DNA of 64,000 nt from Streptomyces acidicola (GTDB lineage Bacteria > Actinomycetota > Actinomycetes > Streptomycetales > Streptomycetaceae). How positions within the stretch are numbered: position 1 is the first letter of the stretch; every line of letters begins with the position of its first letter. The notes below the pieces were generated by a model. It was not told where the DNA came from. It did no database searches and was given only the letters and a program-made list of their open reading frames with translations. The position numbers and the translations under genes were made by a program. The stretch is from contig NZ_VMNX01000004.1 in NCBI RefSeq assembly GCF_009377235.1, forward strand, positions 1 through 64,000, in the 5' to 3' direction. This document shows, in pieces, positions 8,443-17,465 of this stretch.

Positions 8443-8824
8443 GTGATCCCCCGTTGGAGCGAGTTGGGATGGAAGGTCGGATTGTTCCCTTCGGTGGTGA
8501 AGACGGGCGGCATGGCCCAGGGGTTGTACGGCTACCGGTCGGCTGCTGCCTCGCAGGGAGGTGAGGTGGCGCGGGAGCCGGGTGCGCAAGTGGCGGGCTC
8601 GGCGGGGAAGCGCCACCGGAAGCGGACACCGTTGCAGTCGTCGGCGAGGTGACGATCGGATTCGGGGCCGAACAGGATCAGCAGGCCCCAAGGGCGTTGA
8701 GGTCCCATCAGGCTCCGGGCACGGAAACATCCGCGGCTTGGCCGTTTGCTCGATCCCCGGCCCTGCACGATGTCCTGGGGTATGCGCCGCCGGCGTCCCC
8801 GTGCCGTGCCTGGCACGGCCCGTT
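8443..8824. other. intergenic region, nothing certain
   Basis: This holds the promoter of the secreted-protein gene near 8450-8500. A minus-strand frame at 8532-8816 is open but uses codons unlike neighbouring genes and lacks a ribosome binding site, so I do not call it. The rest is the 3' flank of the P450 gene. Confidence 0.4.
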
Positions 8825-10159
8825 TCAGGTGCGTGGCGGTTCCAGGGTTGCGGGGGTGGGGCCGTCGGGGCGGACGGTGATGCCGTACAGCGTCTTCGTG
8901 GGGGTGGAGTGGAAGGCCACCGTGTGCACCGGAAGCAGGTGTTCGAGAAGGACGGTCGATTCACGGAGCGCGAATTGCAGACCGAGGCAGGCGCGGGGAC
9001 CGAGGCCGAAGGGGTAGTAGGCGCCTGGGTGGGTGGGTCGGCTGTCCGGGGTGATGAAGCGACGCGGGTCGAAGTGCTCGGGGTCTGGCCACAGTTCGGG
9101 ATCGCGATGCGTGAGGTACGGGCTGATCAGGATGTCGGTGCCCGCCTCGACCGCGTAGCCGCCGGCGAGGATGTCGTCCTCGGTGGCGTGGCGGGGCAGG
9201 ATCCAGGCGGACGGGTAGAGCCGGAGCGTCTCGTGGACCAGGGCCTGGATCGCCTGGCGGCGTTGTGCCGAGCCTTCACCACCGGCGGTGAGAGCGTGTT
9301 CGCGGGCGGCCGGGTGCCGGTCGAGGAGTAGATAGAGCCAGGTCAGGGTGGTGGCGGTGGTCTCGTGCCCGGCCACGAGCAGAGTGACCAGCTCATCACG
9401 GATCAACCGGTCGGTGTACTCGGGGCGTTCGTTGGCGGCGTCGATCAGGACGTGCAGCAGGTCGGGGCCGTCGGGGCCGACCGCCCCGCTGCGGGCGGCC
9501 TCGATGGCGTGCCGGGCGATCGCATCGATCCGGGCGAGATCGGCGGCGACGGCGTCGTGGGCGTCGGTGACATCAGCGGGCAGAGTGGGAAGGGCCGCCG
9601 CCACCGTTGCCACGGCGCCCACTTCGCGCTCGGTTTCGTCGTCGAGAGGGTGCCCGGTCAGGGCGCGCCAGATGGCGTCCAGGGCGAAGCTGCGCATCTC
9701 CTGCCCGACATCGAGGGTCTGCCCGGTACGGGCGTACTCGCCCCAGCGCCCGGCGGCGGTCCGGGCAGCCTCGGTGATCCGCTGTTCGTAGCGGCGCATT
9801 CCCGTACCGGTGAACTGGGCCTGCAACAGGCGGCGTTGCCGTTTCCACGCCGCACCGCCGGCAGCGAGGACACCGTCGCCGATCAGTAGACGGGCACGGT
9901 GGGAACGCTTGACATACCGCTCCGGGTGACGGGCGAGTACATGTTGGACCGCCTGCGGCTCGGTGACGAGAACAGTGGGGGCCGGCCCGAGACGGAACGA
10001 GACGACGACGCCGAACCGCTCGCGCACCTGGGACAGCAACTCGACCAGTTCGCCTCCCTGTGAACGCCACCGCTCCACGAGCCCCGGCTCGGCTTCGGGG
10101 ACCGGCCGCTCTGTTCCGGGAACGTCACGAAAGGAGTCGGGAGTGGCTTCGGGGTTCAT
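8825..10159 (-). CDS. cytochrome P450
   Basis: A 444-aa heme monooxygenase. The oxygen-binding I-helix reads VAGHETTATTL, the K-helix ExxR is in HETLRLYPSAW, and the heme-ligand loop is FGLGPRACLG with the cysteine about 45 residues from the end. The sequence resembles the bacterial P450s closer to eukaryotic class II fatty-acid and terpene hydroxylases (for example WKRQRRLLQAQF in the C-helix) more than the CYP107/105 types. There is no membrane anchor, ferredoxin or reductase gene beside it, so electron partners must come from elsewhere. The ATG at 10159 has AGGAGA upstream. A 20-bp tandem duplication lies about 40 bp upstream. Confidence 0.93.
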   Translation of the reverse strand: MNPEATPDSFRDVPGTERPVPEAEPGLVERWRSQGGELVELLSQVRERFGVVVSFRLGPAPTVLVTEPQAVQHVLARHPERYVKRSHRARLLIGDGVLAAGGAAWKRQRRLLQAQFTGTGMRRYEQRITEAARTAAGRWGEYARTGQTLDVGQEMRSFALDAIWRALTGHPLDDETEREVGAVATVAAALPTLPADVTDAHDAVAADLARIDAIARHAIEAARSGAVGPDGPDLLHVLIDAANERPEYTDRLIRDELVTLLVAGHETTATTLTWLYLLLDRHPAAREHALTAGGEGSAQRRQAIQALVHETLRLYPSAWILPRHATEDDILAGGYAVEAGTDILISPYLTHRDPELWPDPEHFDPRRFITPDSRPTHPGAYYPFGLGPRACLGLQFALRESTVLLEHLLPVHTVAFHSTPTKTLYGITVRPDGPTPATLEPPRT

Positions 10160-10197
10160 GCTCTTCTCCTGGTCAACCGCTGGGCTCGGCCGTAACG

Positions 10198-10237
10198 GAG
10201 CGCTGGCACCACGGACTGAGCGCTGGCACCACGGACT
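10198..10237. repeat. 20-bp perfect tandem direct repeat
   Basis: GAGCGCTGGCACCACGGACT occurs twice with no gap (10198-10217 and 10218-10237). It lies 39 bp upstream of the P450 start, where the promoter should be. It could be a recent duplication or a pair of regulator sites. Confidence 0.85.
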
Positions 10238-10436
10238 GTACGGGAGTAGCCACATCTGGTGACAGTCTGCCTCTGGGCGGTCGCAGTCCGGGCGTGCCTG
10301 GATTCCGCAGCCCCTGAGCCACGCGGCCGGACCCTGGAAGAACAACGGCCATGAGCGTCGCGGGCGGTGAACAGCGGCGGCGGGAGGGGACCGGGGCGGG
10401 TCCCGTGGGCCGTGCCGCCGCTGTCACCAGGTGGGC

Positions 10437-10967
10437 TCAGCAGCGCTTGTTGGAGTGGCCCGAGACGGGTGCGGGGTCGCCGGCGGCCCGTACGGAGCCC
10501 GTCGCGGCCGTGCACTCGGTGACTGTGCTGGTGCCGTTGGACCAGAACTCCTGGGCGGTGGTGTTGGTCCAGGAGCGCTTCCCCAGGATCTCGTCCCGCG
10601 AGTAGCTGTAGACGGCGGCGGTGACGTCGTAGTCTCCGGCGATGTCGCGGAAGCTCTGCCAGACCCAGACGTAGCCGTAGTTCTCGGCGCAGGACGGCGA
10701 GTAGAACTGCTTGACGGAAGCGATGGTTTTGCCGCTGCGGGTGACGTAGCCGGTGGTGCCGATCTGGTAGGCGTCCGTGCACACCCCGGCGGCCTGCGCC
10801 CGCGTGCTTGCCGGGTTCCCGGCCGGGGACGGCGCGGTGGACGTGGCCGCTTTGGTGGCGGGTGAGCCAGGAGCGGGCGCGGGGCCGGTTCCGGCGGAGG
10901 CGATTCCGGCCGGGATGAGCGCGAAGGCGCAGCTCAAGGCTACGGCGGCGGTCTTCAGGTAACGCAT
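10437..10967 (-). CDS. secreted hypothetical protein (DUF2690-like)
   Basis: A 176-aa exported protein. The signal peptide is RYLKTAAVALSCAFALIPAGIASA. A Pro/Ala/Ser/Thr-rich linker of about 35 residues follows, then a domain beginning VCTDAYQIGTTGYV with SPSCAENYGYVWVWQSF, in which two cysteines probably pair. That Cys/aromatic pattern resembles the DUF2690 type of extracellular domain, an uncertain assignment. A third cysteine pair (TECTAA and the terminal KRC) closes the protein. The start at 10967 is backed by GGGGGATC. No function can be given; an extracellular adhesive or structural role is possible. Confidence 0.7.
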   Translation of the reverse strand: MRYLKTAAVALSCAFALIPAGIASAGTGPAPAPGSPATKAATSTAPSPAGNPASTRAQAAGVCTDAYQIGTTGYVTRSGKTIASVKQFYSPSCAENYGYVWVWQSFRDIAGDYDVTAAVYSYSRDEILGKRSWTNTTAQEFWSNGTSTVTECTAATGSVRAAGDPAPVSGHSNKRC

Positions 10968-11410
10968 GGTGAGATCCCCCTGGTGTGGTGTTGGCCAAGG
11001 CGCAACGTCCGTGGCGGGAAACACGCAAATACGTCGTGCGTGGTCGGCGCAGGTCCAAGTTGCGCGAAGCGGCGGTTTCCGGATGACCGGGAATGCTTCG
11101 GACATATGGTGAGACCTGCGGGGCGGCCGAAGGGTTGTACACGATGACGTGCGCCCGCTCCTCGCAACGGTGCACGACGCCGCGACCCTCAGGGTGACCG
11201 AGGGGTCCGTCTGGGACTGAGGGAGCCCGGCGGCGGTGTCGTGCGGGCCCTCGTCGCCACCAGGCCACTGCCACACGCCGCCACCGCCACACGCCGCCGC
11301 TACAAGTGGCGCGCCGACGAACACCAATCTCACCCCATGACGGCCCATCAGCTCCCGACACTCGGGAACAGGCTCCTGACCAGCGCTGACAGCCAACTTC
11401 AACTGGAGTA

Positions 11411-12979
11411 CTAGGAGTTCTGCAGTGCCTTCAGCAGGGCTACGCCGTCGGGTACGCCCCAGCCGGTGACGGCGTCGTACCCGGCTGTCACCGGGTAGCC
11501 CATCGCCGGCGGATGGGAGCGGTTGTCATGGCCGGTCGCGATGTCGCGACAGGCGGCCCGCGCGAGAGGACGGCCGTTGGAGCCGCTCCGGTAGAGCAGC
11601 GGCGTGAGGAATCGCTGCTGCTTGCTCGCCGGCAGCGAGGCGTTGACGCGGGCGATCATGGAAGCCCACACTGGGGCGGCTGCGCTGGTGCCGCCGTTGG
11701 GGGCGGGTTTGCCCAGCAGCGTCAGGTCGTACCCGGGTGGGCCGGCGAGTGCCGCCACGTCCGGCACGACCCGCCCCTTGATGCCGTCCGGGTTCAGAGA
11801 GTCCACCTGGATCTGCTGTTGCCACTCAGGGCGTTGGACCAGGGCGCTGACGCCTCCTCCACTCGCGCCGGTGCCGCCGACCGTGTTGGTCCGGTGACCG
11901 GGCGCCTGCCACCAGGCCACCTCCTGGCCGGACGTGTCGATCATCGTGCCGCCGACACCCAGTACGAACGCGCTGACGCTGGGGAAGTCGGCATGCGCCC
12001 GCCCGTCCGCCAGCCCGTCCCCGCATCCGTCGTCGCCGGAGGCGACACAGACCGTGATGCCGAGCTTCGCCAAACCTTCGAGGCGCTTGTCGATCTCGGC
12101 TGGGCCGATCTGTGCCCAGTCGGGATCGTCCTCCGGGAAACCCCAGCTGACGGAGAGGCACACCGGCCTGTCGGCGATGACCTGGTCGAGCAGATCGATC
12201 CACCCCTTCTGGCTGAACGGGGCGAAGTAGACCGAGATCTGGGCCTCCGGGCAGAGACCGGCGATAATCTGCACATCCATCATCACTTCGGGCAGACCCT
12301 CTGCCGCGTCCCGCATCTGCTGGGCCGGCAACTGCCGGAGGGCCTGAAGGCTTCGCGGCGGGTTGTAGCCCAGAGGCACCACGGTGACCTGGGGCGTCGG
12401 CAGGTTGTGCCCGGTGCAGAAGGCCTGCAGATCGTCGTCGAAGTAGCCGCCGGGAAACTCGGCGATGCCGATCTTCTGCCCCTCCCCGTGGCCGGCCGGG
12501 AAGTTGTACTGCTTTTCGAGATCGTCCGGTGTGAACGTTCCCATGAAGCCCGAGCCCTTGGTGACGGCGCGCCGGGCCACCCGCCGCTGATCCAGCCCGA
12601 AGACACCGGTCACGATTCCGTCGAGTTCGGCCGGGATCTTCAGCTCGCCCTCGCGGCCGCGGAACTCGCCCTGCTCGGCACTGCGGTAGATGCCGAGGTC
12701 CGCGTGGAAGGCGGCATTCATGGCGGACACCGAGCCGCTCGCCTCGATGCTGCCGGGCTGCAGCCTGACGTCGTCGACGGTGAGGCCGTACCGCTCGAGT
12801 ACCGTCTTCGTCTTCTCGGCGTCCTCGCGCCGCTCGTTCGGGACCCCCTCGGTGGCCACCTTCCCGCGCAGGGAGACGGTCACTTTCACTGGCGCCTCAG
12901 GGTCCGCGTCCCTCACCCGGGTCGCGTCGGCCTTGGCCGGGCGGGCGCTCCCCACCAGCACCCTGTGCTGTTCACTCAT
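11411..12979 (-). CDS. S53 family peptidase (sedolisin/kumamolisin-like)
   Basis: A 522-aa acid-type serine-carboxyl protease with its activation prodomain. Residues about 10-150 form the pro-kumamolisin domain (VTVSLRGK, DDVRLQPGSIEASGS). The catalytic Glu and Asp are in LPEVMMDVQI (Glu-x3-Asp), the oxyanion Asp follows SVSWGFPEDDPDW, and the nucleophile Ser is in GGTSAAAPVWASM. The C-terminal GYDAVTGWGVP is the calcium-site region. There is no recognisable Sec or Tat signal, although family members usually act outside the cell. The ATG at 12979 sits six bases after GAGGAG; the ATG at 12985 touches that box and is less likely. Confidence 0.92.
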   Translation of the reverse strand: MSEQHRVLVGSARPAKADATRVRDADPEAPVKVTVSLRGKVATEGVPNERREDAEKTKTVLERYGLTVDDVRLQPGSIEASGSVSAMNAAFHADLGIYRSAEQGEFRGREGELKIPAELDGIVTGVFGLDQRRVARRAVTKGSGFMGTFTPDDLEKQYNFPAGHGEGQKIGIAEFPGGYFDDDLQAFCTGHNLPTPQVTVVPLGYNPPRSLQALRQLPAQQMRDAAEGLPEVMMDVQIIAGLCPEAQISVYFAPFSQKGWIDLLDQVIADRPVCLSVSWGFPEDDPDWAQIGPAEIDKRLEGLAKLGITVCVASGDDGCGDGLADGRAHADFPSVSAFVLGVGGTMIDTSGQEVAWWQAPGHRTNTVGGTGASGGGVSALVQRPEWQQQIQVDSLNPDGIKGRVVPDVAALAGPPGYDLTLLGKPAPNGGTSAAAPVWASMIARVNASLPASKQQRFLTPLLYRSGSNGRPLARAACRDIATGHDNRSHPPAMGYPVTAGYDAVTGWGVPDGVALLKALQNS

Positions 12980-13197
12980 CGTCATCTCCTCGGTGCTGAC
13001 AGGTCTCGAGCAAGCCGACGGTGGGGTGCCTGTACCGCACTCGGCAGCCGCGCTCGCATCGCGCTTCGATCCGGACTGGCTCAGCGGAGACCGTTGTCTC
13101 CGGCGGAACCAGCAGGGGCACACCATCCGTATCCGGACGACGCCGGAATCACATGCCGGGAGCGGCACCGGCCACCTGGATAGGGGCATCGCTTGCT

Positions 13198-13225
13198 CGG
13201 GATGGAGTACGCGGGATGGAGTACG
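13198..13225. repeat. 14-bp tandem direct repeat
   Basis: CGGGATGGAGTACG occurs twice in tandem, and a third partial copy (GAGGAGTACGGCG) follows near 13247. It lies between the protease gene and the 3' end of the frameshifted gene at 13301. Function unknown. Confidence 0.75.
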
Positions 13226-13300
13226 GGCCGGGGGTCGTTCCGCCAGAGGAGTACGGCGCCGTCAGCCCCCGGGAACCAGTGGGGTCATGCATGGAAGGCG

Positions 13301-13922
13301 TCAGAAGCCATCTACGCCCAGTTCGGTGATGCCTGCGTAGAGCCAGCTCCACACCATGCCGCCGGGCGTGTTCGGGTCGAGGAGGCCCGGGGCCAGTTCG
13401 TCGATCTCATCAAGGAACACCCGCGACACTGCCTCCTGGTCCTCCTCCACCGGATAGGGGTGCCAGCAGGCGTTGCTGTAGCGGTAGATGGCCTCAAGGA
13501 CGCGAGTGAAGACATCGAGGTCCGGCGCGAGCGGCACCAGCACCTGGTTGGCCGGACCGTCCAGCCGGCTCCAGATGTGCACGGACCCGTCGTGACGGTG
13601 CAGATACAGCTCGCCATAGTCGCACACGGCGAAGGCGATCAGGTCCTCGGCGGTCACACTGGGCCATGAACCAGTTGGCCGGCCGCCACCACGCCCACAC
13701 GGTTCGCCACGGCATCCCCGGTTCGGCCGTCGCGATCCGCTCGGCGTACTCCTCATGGCCGGTTGCCTTGGCCGCGAAGTGCAGCCAGGAGGCGAACTCG
13801 GCCGGCGTCACATCCGCGCCGCCGAAGATCGCTTCGGCTTGCAGGAAGACCTCGTGCCCCACACTCTCCGCGCCGTTCGCAGCGGCGATGTGATCCCGCA
13901 CCGCCGCGCGATCAGCGGTCAA
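13301..13922 (-). pseudogene. frameshifted gene, possible SUKH-type immunity protein
   Basis: Two overlapping minus-strand frames make one protein of about 200 aa. The first part runs from 13922 (MTADRAAVRDHIAAANGAES to WRPANWFMA). The second continues with SVTAEDLIAFAVCDYGELYL and ends ITELGVDGF at 13301. The break is a single extra base in the G run at 13661-13663. The compact, aromatic and acidic composition loosely resembles SMI1/KNR4 (SUKH) immunity proteins, but that is tentative. If the extra base is real the gene is dead or needs frameshifting; a base-call error is the plainest alternative. No toxin gene lies beside it. Confidence 0.55.
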
Positions 13923-14423
13923 CAGCCGTGCAGGGTTGGCCAGTCGTCCAGATCCTCAATCACACGGTCATCCTGTCACCGGCCGCCCACTGGCCTTGAA
14001 CACGGCCACAATTCCAGGTATTGGCAGGGCCGAGATGTAGCTGACTAGGCGGATTGGCGTGCTGGGGGGCGCGTGGCATGGCAGGCGCGCTGGTATGTGG
14101 TGGAAGTGCGCCGGAGGTACAGGGGGTGTGACGCAGAACACGGCGGGATTGTGGAGAGTTGTTCGCCACGTCCCTCGGCCGGATTACGCCTGGCCAGAGG
14201 GATACGGAGGGTCACTAGCAGCGCTTGTTGAACATTGCACAGTGCTGTCGGCTGGGGACGCTCGGTGATTTTTCTGGGGGAGGGATGAGTGATCGGCCTC
14301 GTGAATCACTTAGGTAGTGGGCAGACCCAACGGGCCATCGGCGCATGCGAGTTGGTGCCGGTTCCCTGCTGACCCTCAATGGAGAGGATCTCTGCCCATG
14401 TCCCCTGTCGACGGGAGGCTGGC
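13923..14423. other. long upstream region of the sigma factor operon
   Basis: About 500 bp without a credible gene. It contains the presumed sigma-operon promoter and an inverted repeat GTGAT...ATCAC near 14290-14310. I cannot assign a -35/-10 pair with confidence. Confidence 0.4.
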
Positions 14424-15035
14424 GTGAGCCACGACGACGCCCTGGAGGGCGACCCGCCTTCGGAGTACGGCCTGGGGCTGTCCCAGTCGATGTTCGTGCC
14501 GCTGGATCTGCCGCTGGACTTCGAGGCCTTCTACCTCGGCCACCAGACGGCCTTCCACGCGTACGCGGAGGTCCACTTCGGCACCCGCGCGGCCGCGGAA
14601 GAGGTCATACACGAGGTCTTCCTGGAGATCCACGCCGGCTGGACGGAGCTGCTGAGCGCGGGCAACCTCGAACAGGGCGCGTGGGCGATCGTGCGGCGGG
14701 CCGTGCACGACCGCCTGGAGCTGGAGGGGCGGGCACCGGCGTTCGTCATCAACGGCCCCATCGCCCAAGCCCTGGCCGCCACCCGGGACAAGCTGCAGAA
14801 GATGGAGTCCACCAGCGGCTTGTACGAGGCAATAGCGGAGCTGCCGAACCGCCAGTTCGAGGTGATCGTGCTGCGCTACCTGCTGGGCTACCCCACCACC
14901 AAGGTCGCCTGGTTCGTGGGCATCGACGAGCGCACCGTCGGCCACCATCTGCGGCGCGGCAAGGAACGTCTGCGGATCAAGCTGGGTCTGCCCGACGACC
15001 GAAAGAAGCCGAAGAAGAAGGGAGAAGGAACGTGA
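14424..15035 (+). CDS. ECF-type RNA polymerase sigma factor
   Basis: A 203-aa sigma-70 family protein of ECF size. Region 2 is seen in FYLGHQTAFHAYAEVHF and AAAEEVIHEVFLEIHAGW, and region 4 in IAELPNRQFEVIVLRYLLGY, where helix-turn-helix residues VAWFVGIDERTVGHHLRRG follow. The tail is lysine-rich. I chose the GTG at 14424 because GGAGG lies seven bases upstream. Its stop overlaps the next gene's start by 3 bases within GTGA, so the downstream protein is translationally coupled and is the likely partner or regulator. No classic zinc anti-sigma gene is present. Confidence 0.87.
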   Translation: MSHDDALEGDPPSEYGLGLSQSMFVPLDLPLDFEAFYLGHQTAFHAYAEVHFGTRAAAEEVIHEVFLEIHAGWTELLSAGNLEQGAWAIVRRAVHDRLELEGRAPAFVINGPIAQALAATRDKLQKMESTSGLYEAIAELPNRQFEVIVLRYLLGYPTTKVAWFVGIDERTVGHHLRRGKERLRIKLGLPDDRKKPKKKGEGT

Positions 15036-15703
15036 CTGCCACCATCGAGGCCCTGCTGGCCGACGCGCAGATTCCCGTCTCCGCCCCGCGGCGCTTCGAC
15101 GTCGCCGCCGCGCTGCGCCGTCTTGCCGCGGACGCATCCCGCCGTACGCCCACCGTGGAGATCGCCCGCGCGGCGCAGGCCGGGCAACGCCTGGGCGTGG
15201 TGTGCCGGTGGGTGCTGAACGAGCCCGACGCCGCCGAACACGTCGACAGGATCGCCGAAGGGCCGGACCGCGGGCCGCTGACCGGGGAGGAAATGGATGT
15301 CGAGGGGGCCCTGGTCTTCGCCTGCCTGCTGTATCTGACCGGGCATCCGGAGTCCGCGCAGTTCTGGTGGCAGCTCGCCGCAGGCGCGGGCAGCCGCGCC
15401 GCCGCCTACTGCCTGCACCTGTACCACCTCTCCATGGGCGAGTCGCGGCGGGCGTGGCACTGGTTCCACCAGCTCACCCACTCCATGGCCGACACCGCCC
15501 CGCCGGACGCCGCGTTCATCGAGGGCCTGGAGCTCTTCGCCCGGTACGTACGTACCAACGGCTCCCGTGCGATAGCCCCGACCGGCCTGCTGGAGTGCGA
15601 GGTCGACCGGCTCGCCGCGCGCACACCGGGCTCTTCCGTGATAGTTGCCCGGCCCGACCGCCAACTGGTCGCTCGTCTACAGGAGTTCGGCGCAGGCCGC
15701 TGA
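15032..15703 (+). CDS. sigma-coupled protein of unknown function
   Basis: A 223-aa protein starting at a GTG that overlaps the sigma stop codon. It is soluble, alpha-helical and alanine-rich. The first part has paired helices (FDVAAALRRLAADAS, TVEIARAAQAGQ). The centre, VEGALVFACLLYLTGHPE with SAQFWWQLAAGAGSRAAAYC, resembles TPR/Sel1-like helical hairpins. No membrane segment and no HxxxCxxC anti-sigma zinc motif are visible. The coupling suggests it is made stoichiometrically with the sigma factor and may hold or stabilise it; that is inference. I do not recognise a named family. Confidence 0.75.
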   Translation: MTATIEALLADAQIPVSAPRRFDVAAALRRLAADASRRTPTVEIARAAQAGQRLGVVCRWVLNEPDAAEHVDRIAEGPDRGPLTGEEMDVEGALVFACLLYLTGHPESAQFWWQLAAGAGSRAAAYCLHLYHLSMGESRRAWHWFHQLTHSMADTAPPDAAFIEGLELFARYVRTNGSRAIAPTGLLECEVDRLAARTPGSSVIVARPDRQLVARLQEFGAGR

Positions 15704-15818
15704 GACGGCATCCACCACACGCAGTGACGGAGAGGAGAGCCGTGTCCAGCCACCGGTTCCGAGGCCATGAGCCGGACAGGGCTCCCCATCACGACGCCAT
15801 CAGAAGGAGACGTCCTCC

Positions 15819-15992
15819 ATGCACCCTAGCCGTCGACCATCGCGGAGGGGCCCGAACCGCCTCGCCGACTGCCGCACGAAGAGCGCCCGCCGTAGGAGCG
15901 CGGCGCTCAACCAGATCCTGCACGGCGCCTGCTACGCCATCGGCACCGGCCTGATCGGACTCGCTTTCCTGTGGGCCGAACGCCTCTGGTGA
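15819..15992 (+). CDS. 57-aa single-TM peptide
   Basis: A short gene after the sigma-partner gene. It starts at an ATG nine bases after AAGGAG and has strong G/C third-position bias. The N-terminal half is very basic (RRPSRRGPNRL, KSARRRSAALNQ), and the C-terminal half is one hydrophobic helix (ACYAIGTGLIGLAFLW) ending in a positive/aromatic cap. It is therefore a tiny membrane peptide with a positively charged cytoplasmic tail. As third gene of the sigma unit it could be a membrane tether or sensor. An overlapping GTG frame at 15742-15954 also has a good ribosome binding site but poorer codon use. Confidence 0.6.
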   Translation: MHPSRRPSRRGPNRLADCRTKSARRRSAALNQILHGACYAIGTGLIGLAFLWAERLW

Positions 15993-16199
15993 CCGGGAGC
16001 CAACCTCCGGGGCTTGGCCCTTTCCGTTCCCGGCGTCGGGCGGCCGCGGGAGTCGGGTGCGACGGTGCTGATCTTGATCGCGGGTTGTCCCTCCGGAACG
16101 CCGGTACGCCGGTACTCCGACATGCCGGTCGCGCGGTGACACCCGGAGAGCGTCGCCGCACGACCGACATACCGGTTCACCCGTCATCGTCGCGATCGC

Positions 16200-17465
16200 T
16201 CACCCCGCGATCGAGTCCAACTGCTCAGCCGCGGGCCTCAGAGCCCAGAGGTCACCGCCGGGCGGCGGCTCCAATCGGGCCACGACTGCCCGCGCTTCGG
16301 GGTTTCCGGCGTCCGCCGCCGCGTGCACCACGTCGGTGGCCGCGTACCGGCGGAACTCCAGGTCCGGATGCGGCCAGGGCGCCGCCCCGGAGGCGGCGGG
16401 CAGCAGGTAGTCGACCGCCTTGAACAGGCTCTGCCCGTCGGGCCCTTCGTACGACCACAGGTCCACGCCCACGTGCCGTCCGACGGCGGCCAAGCGTACG
16501 TACGCCACCAGGGCGAAGGTCGAGTAGTGCCAGCTCCGTGTCCGGGTGAGTTCCTGCGGCTGGCCTCCGTCCGGGGCGATCTGCGCGTCGATACGTTTGG
16601 CGCGGGCGTCGAGGACGATCCGGCGCGTCAGCGCCTTGTCGCCGGTCGCATGCGCGAGGGCGGCGAGTTGCATGTCGTAGAAGGTGCCGTGGTTGTTCTT
16701 CGCGGCGCCTTCCTCCTTGCCGAAGGCGCTGTACGCCAGCCAGTCGCGGAAGTCGACGTTCCACGCGTGCATCGCTGAACGGTCCTGACGGGTCCAGCCC
16801 GGTGCCCCCGTGTTGAGGATCGCGATCGCGTCGAGGACGCTGGTGAAGGACTGCGAGAAGTCGATGATGCCGATTGCCCGGCCGTCGTACTTGCAGGGGA
16901 TGAACTGGGCGTGGTTCAGGTTGGGGTTCATCCGGGTGGCCGGGTCGAGGAACCAGGTGCGCAGCACCGATGCGGCCTTCTCCGCGTACTTCCGTTCCCC
17001 GGTGTAGTACCAGGCGAGGGAGAGGTCGTACGTGGAGTCGAAGACCTTCTCCACGTCCTGACGGTCGGTTCCGGTGTCGACCTCCGGGTTGCGCTCGCCG
17101 TCGCGCTGGACGTACGGGCAGCCCCAGGGGTTGTCGGTGGTCGCGGGCTGCGAGGGCCACCAGTACGGGGCCTGGCTGAGGTAGTCGTGGACGTCACCAC
17201 TGGGCGCGGGCCGCGGCTTGTCGACGACGGTCCAGGGGCCCTTGTCGAGCCAGGTGTCGGCGCGCGTGGTCAACTGCTGGAGCGTACGTCGTAGTCGGTG
17301 ATCGCCGCGGTCGAGCCGGAGCTTCGTCTGCTGGAGCCGCACGCCGTCGAGGACCGTCGTCTTGGGGACCCTCGGCGCCGGGTGGGCCGAGGCGGTGGGG
17401 AGGAGGACCGCCGTGAAGGTGGCCACCGCCACCAGCAGCGCGACCAATCGAGGTCTTGCACTCAT
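16200..17465 (-). CDS. secreted alginate lyase family protein
   Basis: A 421-aa exported polysaccharide lyase of the alpha/alpha-toroid alginate-lyase superfamily (PL5/PL38-like). The signal peptide is RPRLVALLVAVATFTAVLLP ending in SAHA-type residues. Family features include QAPYWWPSQ early, a helical barrel (AWYYTGERKYAEKAA), the catalytic-region NNHGTFYDMQ with Asn-Asn-His and Tyr, and a later SWHYSTFAL. Beta-elimination of uronic-acid polymers is the known chemistry; alginate versus glucuronan cannot be decided here. ATG 17465 has GGAG upstream; a TTG four codons earlier is unlikely. Confidence 0.87.
   Translation of the reverse strand: MSARPRLVALLVAVATFTAVLLPTASAHPAPRVPKTTVLDGVRLQQTKLRLDRGDHRLRRTLQQLTTRADTWLDKGPWTVVDKPRPAPSGDVHDYLSQAPYWWPSQPATTDNPWGCPYVQRDGERNPEVDTGTDRQDVEKVFDSTYDLSLAWYYTGERKYAEKAASVLRTWFLDPATRMNPNLNHAQFIPCKYDGRAIGIIDFSQSFTSVLDAIAILNTGAPGWTRQDRSAMHAWNVDFRDWLAYSAFGKEEGAAKNNHGTFYDMQLAALAHATGDKALTRRIVLDARAKRIDAQIAPDGGQPQELTRTRSWHYSTFALVAYVRLAAVGRHVGVDLWSYEGPDGQSLFKAVDYLLPAASGAAPWPHPDLEFRRYAATDVVHAAADAGNPEARAVVARLEPPPGGDLWALRPAAEQLDSIAG

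Noticed and set aside
14210-14275. Minus-strand sequence ending FNKRC, like the end of the secreted protein at 10437
   Set aside because: Only about six residues agree (NKRC plus stop) and nothing upstream matches, so a duplicated remnant cannot be supported.
8825-17465. Natural-product gene cluster around the P450
   Set aside because: No polyketide, peptide, terpene or RiPP core enzyme is present; the neighbours are secreted proteins, a protease and a sigma unit.
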